Shown: in pieces, positions 59,394 through 64,000 of the stretch
Layout of the letters: each line of letters begins with the position of its first letter
Position numbering within the stretch: position 1 is the stretch's first letter
Source: JACRCG01 sp964524835
Lineage (GTDB): Bacteria > Desulfobacterota > Desulfuromonadia > Geobacterales > Pseudopelobacteraceae
NCBI GenBank assembly: GCA_964524835.1
Contig: CAZGEG010000002.1
Location: 1 to 64,000 of the forward strand
Reading direction: 5' to 3'
DNA: 64,000 nucleotides
Notes under the pieces: model-generated
The model's database searches: none
What the model was told of the DNA's origin: nothing
The model's input: only the letters and a program-made list of their open reading frames with translations
Position numbers and translations under genes: made by a program

Positions 59394-61345
59394 TAAAAAT
59401 GCTGCTCCGATTTATCTATCAGGTTAAGTATCGTTCTCTGCAACAGATCAGGTTTGTACGGCTTCTGGATTGCCCCGACATACTGGTCAGCGGCACAATT
59501 TTCCAGAATCCCGTCGATACCGTACCCGCTGCAGAAGACGATCGGAACGTCTGCCTTTATTTTCCTGAGTTCATGGTACGTATCGACACCCCCCATCTCG
59601 GGCATGACCAGGTCCAGCAGGATCAGATCGATTCCGCTCCCCTGTTCCCGGTAGATTTCAAGGGCTTCCCGGCCGTTGGCCGCGGTTATGGCGGAAAAAC
59701 CCATCGCATTCAGCAATGCTGCACCGATAGTGCGAAGCGCCTCTTCGTCATCGACGATCAAAATAGTTCTGTTCGCCGTGGCGGCGAGAGTTGAGCCTTC
59801 TGATTGCGCCGGTTCAACGCTGTCAATTGTGCCCGGCAGGGGAAAGTACACTTTGAAGGTTGCTCCCTCGCCGGGAGCGCTGATCAGCTGCAGGGCTCCG
59901 TCATGTGACTTGATGATGCCCTGTACGGCCGACATCCCCAGGCCGCGCCCGGCAAGCTTGGTCGTGAAAAACGGCTCAAATATCCGTGTTTTTGTATCCT
60001 CGTCGATGCCGCAACCGGTGTCGGATACTTCCAGGCAGATATATCTTCCGGCCGGGATGGTGTTGTCCATATAATCAGTTTCCGACAGTAACTCTTGAAA
60101 AGTGGTCTGCGTAAGATTGACCATGATTGTGCCGCTCTTGTCACCGATAGCCTCGGCAGCGTTGATGATCAGATTCATAACCACCTGCTGTATCTGGGCA
60201 ATGTCGCCGAATACCTCCGGAACTTCACATTTGAGACTTTGCAGGATTGCCACGTTCTTGTCGATTGCAGACCGGAGCATGGCTACTGTTTCATCCACCA
60301 GATCCCTCAGGTCGATCTGCTCATAGAGCAGCGGTCTGTTTCCTGCGTACGACAGCATCTGACGGCAGAGATCCGCGGCCCGGTTTGCAGCGTGTTCAAT
60401 CTGCTGGACATGATTTTTGTCAGTCATTTGCGAATCAAAATCTTCCCGGGCCATGAAACAGTGACCCAGAATGATAGTCAGAATGTTGTTAAAATCGTGG
60501 GCGATGCCTCCGGCCAGTACACCGAGACTCTCAAGCTTCTGGGTCTGCTGGAACTGCTTTTCCATGGACTGCATCTTTTTTTCAGCCAGCTTGCGGTTTG
60601 AAATGTCGCGGCATGAACCGTATACGTTGCCATCCGGAAGCAGCACCACGTTGAGGTCGATCGGGACATGAGAGCCATTACTATGTACGAATGATGCTTC
60701 AGTCAGATCGCTTTTTCCTTTCAAAGCCCGTTTGAAGCTGAGCAGCGCTTTTTCCTGAAGCATTGGTGGAACAAGATCGGTGAAACTCCTGGTAAGCAGT
60801 TCGTCTCGACTGTGGCCGACCAGTTCACACGCTTTCTGGTTTGCGTACACCATGCGCCCCAGCGGATTTGCAACAAAAACGGCGTCTGCGGCATTTTCCA
60901 GCACCGTGCGGAAACGGGCCACGCTTAATTTGAACTCCTCTTCTGCTTCCTTGCGCGTGGTAACGTCGGTAATAATTGTCGCAAATTTACCCGGGTGCGG
61001 AGAATACGCGTCAACTTCAAAATGGCGCAGCAGTTCGGCAGAATAATTCTCGAAATGTGTCGAAATGCCGGTTAATGCCACAACGCCGTATCGATCAATC
61101 CAGTGCTGCTCAATCGCAGGAAGTACTTCCTTAACCCTCTTGCCGATGATTTCAACAGCCCGTAAGCCGGTCAGTATTTCGAATGCCGGATTGACCTCCA
61201 GAAAGCGGTAATCACAGGGAACACCCTGCTCGTTGCAGATGATTTCATGCAGGGCAAAACCGCTCTGCATGCATTGAAACAGCATTCGATAGCGTTTTTC
61301 ACTCATCTGCAGTTCTTCGTGGATCTCCAGCTGTTCACTGTTCAT
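59393..61345 (-). CDS. PAS-PAS hybrid histidine kinase
   Basis: A 650-residue soluble kinase: two PAS domains (about 15-130 and 140-255), HisKA with the phosphorylated His in GIAHDFNNILTIILGH (about 285-300), an HATPase domain (N-box LIINAAEAIG, G1 SDTGCGI, G2 GRGLGMSAV) and a C-terminal receiver (about 528-645; LIVDDEE, LILLDLVMPEMGG, QKPYK). No membrane span, so it senses a cytoplasmic signal. The pair with the regulator at 57675 is coupled by a one-base overlap. Confidence 0.94.
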   Translation of the reverse strand: MNSEQLEIHEELQMSEKRYRMLFQCMQSGFALHEIICNEQGVPCDYRFLEVNPAFEILTGLRAVEIIGKRVKEVLPAIEQHWIDRYGVVALTGISTHFENYSAELLRHFEVDAYSPHPGKFATIITDVTTRKEAEEEFKLSVARFRTVLENAADAVFVANPLGRMVYANQKACELVGHSRDELLTRSFTDLVPPMLQEKALLSFKRALKGKSDLTEASFVHSNGSHVPIDLNVVLLPDGNVYGSCRDISNRKLAEKKMQSMEKQFQQTQKLESLGVLAGGIAHDFNNILTIILGHCFMAREDFDSQMTDKNHVQQIEHAANRAADLCRQMLSYAGNRPLLYEQIDLRDLVDETVAMLRSAIDKNVAILQSLKCEVPEVFGDIAQIQQVVMNLIINAAEAIGDKSGTIMVNLTQTTFQELLSETDYMDNTIPAGRYICLEVSDTGCGIDEDTKTRIFEPFFTTKLAGRGLGMSAVQGIIKSHDGALQLISAPGEGATFKVYFPLPGTIDSVEPAQSEGSTLAATANRTILIVDDEEALRTIGAALLNAMGFSAITAANGREALEIYREQGSGIDLILLDLVMPEMGGVDTYHELRKIKADVPIVFCSGYGIDGILENCAADQYVGAIQKPYKPDLLQRTILNLIDKSEQHF

Positions 61346-61504
61346 TCAATTACCCCAGGAAGTACGGAAAATAACCGAATCGGAATATAGTACATATTCA
61401 TTGATGAGCAAATGAATTTATTAATAAACAGCATCAATATTGACCTGACCGGCAGAGTGAGGTACTTTAGCGCGTAGCTTGGCAGAAGGAAGGGAGCCTC
61501 CGAT

Positions 61505-61972
61505 ATGCAACGTCCCTCCTGGGATCAATATTTCATGGACATCACCCGCCTGGTGGCGACCCGTTCCTCCTGTCTGCGCCGGCAGGTGGGGGCGCTGCTG
61601 GTCAAGAACCGCAACATCCTGGCCACCGGCTACAACGGTGTTCCGTCCGGAATTACCCACTGCGAAGCGGCCGGCTGCCTGCGCGAGCGGCTCGGGGTCC
61701 CCTCCGGGGAGCGGCATGAGCTCTGCCGGGGACTGCACGCCGAGCAGAACGCCATCATCCAGGCCGCCAAGCATGGCACCAATATCGACGGCGCCACCCT
61801 GTACTGCACGACCATGCCCTGCATCATCTGCACGAAAATGATCATCAATGCCGGAATAAAGCGGGTGATTTACGGCGAGGGGTATGCCGATGAGCTGGCC
61901 CGCGAAATGATCGCCGAGGCGGATATCGAAGTAATTCACTTTACCGCAGCACACAAAGGCGAAACAGCATGA
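61505..61972 (+). CDS. dCMP deaminase (ComEB-like)
   Basis: A 155-residue cytidine/dCMP deaminase. The zinc site is HAEQNAI (His and catalytic Glu, about 78-84) with TMPCIICTKMI (the two Cys, about 107-117). Conserved QVGALLVKNRNILATGYNG and SGITHCEAAGC are present. It deaminates dCMP to dUMP for dTTP synthesis. It overlaps nrdR by ATGA, tying it to nucleotide control. Confidence 0.93.
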   Translation: MQRPSWDQYFMDITRLVATRSSCLRRQVGALLVKNRNILATGYNGVPSGITHCEAAGCLRERLGVPSGERHELCRGLHAEQNAIIQAAKHGTNIDGATLYCTTMPCIICTKMIINAGIKRVIYGEGYADELAREMIAEADIEVIHFTAAHKGETA

Positions 61973-62421
61973 AATGTCCGTTCTGCGGCAATTCCGACAG
62001 CAAGGTAATCGATTCACGCCCCGACAAGGGGGGGACGGCCATCCGCCGCCGGCGTGAATGCGAGGAATGCACCAAGCGCTTTACCACCCACGAACGGGTG
62101 GAGGAGATGCTGCCGCAGGTCTGCAAAAAAGACGGCCGCCGCGAACCGTTCGACCGGATGAAGATCATCTCCGGCATCAAGAAGGCGTGCGAAAAGCGCC
62201 CCATTCCGGTCGAGGATATCGAGCAGATGGTCGACCGTCTGGAAGCGCGCCTGCAGGAATCGACGGACAAGGAGATCTCGACAACCGCCATCGGTGAATG
62301 GATCATGAAGGAGCTGCACGGCATGGATGAGGTGGCGTACGTCCGCTTCGCCTCGGTCTACCGCTCGTTCCGTGACATCGGTGAATTTATGCAGGAACTG
62401 CAGGACTTGCTGAAAAGATAG
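61969..62421 (+). CDS. nrdR: transcriptional repressor NrdR
   Basis: A 150-residue repressor of ribonucleotide reductase genes. The N-terminal zinc ribbon (CPFCG at 3-7; CEECTKRF) binds NrdR boxes and the ATP-cone (about 49-140; FDRMKIISGIKKACEKRPIP) senses ATP/dATP. Coupled to the dCMP deaminase gene; followed by the riboflavin genes after about 100 bases. Size and motifs are typical, so the identity is firm. Confidence 0.97.
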   Translation: MKCPFCGNSDSKVIDSRPDKGGTAIRRRRECEECTKRFTTHERVEEMLPQVCKKDGRREPFDRMKIISGIKKACEKRPIPVEDIEQMVDRLEARLQESTDKEISTTAIGEWIMKELHGMDEVAYVRFASVYRSFRDIGEFMQELQDLLKR

Positions 62422-62430
62422 CGAAAAGCA

Positions 62431-62500
62431 ATGTTGAATTTTGAATGTTGGATGTTGAATTTCAATCCAAAATTCAGAATTCAGAATTTAAAATTCAAAA
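62431..62500. repeat. AT-rich iterated hairpin repeat upstream of ribD
   Basis: The left arm (62431-62462) iterates ATGTTGAATTTTGAATGTTG-like units. The right arm (62468-62500) iterates AAAATTCAGAATTCAG-like units, which are roughly its reverse complement. Together they form a long imperfect hairpin of TTGAAT/ATTCAA units between nrdR and ribD. No FMN riboswitch motif was seen here. Confidence 0.65.
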
Positions 62501-62529
62501 TATCAAATTATGTTTCGTGAAAGTTTCTC

Positions 62530-63636
62530 ATGGTTTCCACCGACACCAAATACATGAAACGCGCCCTGACCCTCGCCCGCAAGGGGATCGGCAGGACGTC
62601 GCCCAATCCGGCGGTGGGTTGCGTCATCGTCAAGAATGGTGCGGTTATCGGTGAAGGGTGGCACAGGAAGGCAGGCGAAGCGCACGCGGAGATCAATGCC
62701 CTGGCGATGGCCGGAGCCGAGTCGCGCGGGGCGGACGTTTATGTCACGCTTGAGCCGTGCAGCCATACCGGCAGGACCCCCCCCTGCAGTGACGCGCTGA
62801 TCCGGGCGGGAGTCAAGCGTGTCGTCGCCGGCATGCTCGATCCGAATCCTCTCGTCAGTGGCCGCGGCTTTGCGGCACTGAAAAAGGCCGGCATCGAAAC
62901 GTCGTGCGGGATATGCGAGGACGACTGCCGTGCAGTCAACCTCCCGTTCATCAAGCATGTCACGACCGGCATCCCTTACGTGACCTACAAGTGCGCCATG
63001 ACCCTGGACGGCAACATCGCCACGATCACCGGAGAATCCCGCTGGATAAGCTGCGAGGAATCCCGGAAATATGTCCACCGGATGCGCTCACGCATGGACG
63101 CCGTCATGGTTGGGGTCGACACGATCATCGCCGACAATCCTCAGCTGACGGTACGGCATGTCCGGGGAAAGGACCCGTTACGTGTGATCGTGGACACGAG
63201 GCTGCGAACCCCTGAGAGCGTCAGCGTACTGAACGGGGAACTCTCTTCCAGGACCGTCATCGCCACCACGGAAAGCAATCCCCGCGTGCATCTCCGTTAT
63301 CTCAAGCAGGGGGTAACCATCATCGTTTGTGAAGAATTTGACGGCCGCGTCTCCATGGAAGACCTGCTGCAGAAACTGGGAACAATGGGGGTGCAATCCG
63401 TCCTGCTCGAGGGGGGCAGCCGCCTGGCGGGCACCATGCTGCAAAGCGGTCTGATCGACGAACTGGTGATATTCATCGCGCCGAAGGTCATCGGCAGCAA
63501 CGGCTTTGCCCCTTTTACCCTGCAGGGGATCACCAGTATGTCACAGGCCATCAAGCTGGATTTCACCACTGTCTGCCGCAGCGGTTCAGACATTGTCGTC
63601 ACAGCACGACCGGAGCGTTCATGTTTACCGGATTGA
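62530..63636 (+). CDS. ribD: bifunctional riboflavin deaminase/reductase RibD
   Basis: A 368-residue bifunctional enzyme: the N-terminal deaminase domain (HAEINALAMAG with catalytic His/Glu; TLEPCSHTGRTPPC with both zinc Cys) and a C-terminal reductase domain (GVDTIIADNPQLTVRH; EGGSRLAG). It makes 5-amino-6-ribitylamino-uracil phosphate from the GTP-derived pyrimidine. The start ATG 62530 is the normal N-terminus (TKYMKRALTLARKGIGRTSP). It overlaps ribE by 16 bases. Confidence 0.97.
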   Translation: MVSTDTKYMKRALTLARKGIGRTSPNPAVGCVIVKNGAVIGEGWHRKAGEAHAEINALAMAGAESRGADVYVTLEPCSHTGRTPPCSDALIRAGVKRVVAGMLDPNPLVSGRGFAALKKAGIETSCGICEDDCRAVNLPFIKHVTTGIPYVTYKCAMTLDGNIATITGESRWISCEESRKYVHRMRSRMDAVMVGVDTIIADNPQLTVRHVRGKDPLRVIVDTRLRTPESVSVLNGELSSRTVIATTESNPRVHLRYLKQGVTIIVCEEFDGRVSMEDLLQKLGTMGVQSVLLEGGSRLAGTMLQSGLIDELVIFIAPKVIGSNGFAPFTLQGITSMSQAIKLDFTTVCRSGSDIVVTARPERSCLPD

Positions 63637-64000
63637 TCGAAAGCATCGGCCGGGTAACAGCCATTGAAAAACGCGGCGCGGCGGCGGTTCTGACCGTGGC
63701 CACCACCCTGCCGGCAGCGGAGATCGCCATCGGTGATTCGGTGGCGGTCAACGGCGCCTGCCTGACCGTTACCGCAAAACGTGAGGATACGCTGATCTTC
63801 GATGTTTCGCCGGAGACGCTGACCGGCACGACAATCGGAAGCCTGCGGAACGGCTGGAACGTCAATCTTGAGCGCGCCCTGCGACTTGGCGACAGGATGG
63901 GGGGGCATATCGTCACCGGCCATATCGACTGCATCGGGAGGCTGCTGCAGAGCAGTGAAACCTCCGGGAACCGGGTCCTGGAATTCGGCATTCCCCCCGA
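63621..64000 (+). CDS. ribE: riboflavin synthase alpha subunit, start only
   Basis: The frame begins ATG 63621 with GGAG five bases upstream and runs off the window after about 126 codons. MFTGLIESIGRVTAIEK is the universal riboflavin synthase start; GDSVAVNGACLTV and GHIVTGHIDCIG are the lumazine-binding repeats' hallmarks. The enzyme dismutates two lumazines to riboflavin. Follows ribD with a 16-base overlap, as in standard rib operons. Confidence 0.96.
   Translation, partial: MFTGLIESIGRVTAIEKRGAAAVLTVATTLPAAEIAIGDSVAVNGACLTVTAKREDTLIFDVSPETLTGTTIGSLRNGWNVNLERALRLGDRMGGHIVTGHIDCIGRLLQSSETSGNRVLEFGIPP

Noticed and set aside
62422..62529. FMN riboswitch before ribD
   Set aside because: The conserved RFN core was not found; only an AT-rich repeat is there.

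Overview
The window looks like a chromosome segment of a Geobacter-type bacterium (Desulfuromonadota / Geobacterales). This is inferred from gene style, not from a marker gene: there are many sigma-54 response regulators, hybrid histidine kinases and stand-alone CheY proteins, a long chemoreceptor, and a housekeeping tail comEB-like deaminase - nrdR - ribD - ribE. Dispersed hairpin repeats of the ACTAAGACACTAAG and ACGCGGAGGCGC types are scattered through it. No rRNA, tRNA or CRISPR array was seen.

Layout. 0-5.7 kb is an accessory patch: hipBA, an HU-like protein, a solitary adenine DNA methyltransferase, a gamma-glutamylcyclotransferase-like protein, a ParE/RelE-RelB pair and a broken ATPase. 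6.0-14.3 kb is one tightly packed plus-strand cluster with a lipid and envelope theme: an unrecognised 823-residue protein, phosphatidylserine decarboxylase, an Lgt-like membrane enzyme, DUF2062, a zinc-dependent phospholipase C-like protein, an M28 peptidase and an alpha/beta hydrolase. It is followed by a CorA-type transporter with an MgtE_N-like domain. 16.5-22.4 kb holds a secreted glycosidase-like protein divergent from a very unusual membrane protein that joins a pseudokinase, a PstS-like phosphate-binding domain and an OmpA-like domain. 22.5-32.8 kb is signalling: a chemoreceptor, RMD1/DUF155, CheY proteins, an EAL protein, a collapsed phoB remnant beside an intact pstS, a sigma-54 regulator and a REC-histidine kinase hybrid.

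33.3-44.6 kb is accessory and partly AT-rich. It holds palindromic operators, a cysteine/zinc protein, a response regulator, a PG-binding/CHAP hydrolase, a patatin-like lipase, a frameshifted small membrane gene, a 922-residue Ig-like protein, a duplicated patatin 3' end, a three-TM protein with a SprB-like domain, an exact 485-bp tandem duplication carrying a small secreted Cys-rich gene, and a coiled-coil/beta-barrel-like protein. 44.8-52.6 kb is a defence and toxin-antitoxin island: RelE/RHH, a DUF4258-like / MqsA-like / ImmA-IrrE trio with a clear operator-promoter, a SIR2-HerA antiphage operon with a KTSC protein, a truncated RhuM gene and a HigBA-like pair. 52.7-56.9 kb is sbcD-sbcC, split by a GxxExxY gene flanked by repeats. 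57.0-64.0 kb returns to core functions: an L,D-transpeptidase, an NtrC-type regulator with its hybrid kinase, dCMP deaminase, nrdR, ribD and the start of riboflavin synthase.

The best candidates for something undescribed are the pseudokinase-PstS-OmpA fusion with its translationally coupled partner (18.9-22.1 kb), the lipid cluster headed by the unknown 823-residue protein, and the patatin/CHAP/Ig-like region with its duplications. The SIR2-HerA operon is a recognised defence type in a fresh context. All functional statements are from reading the sequence; no search was run.
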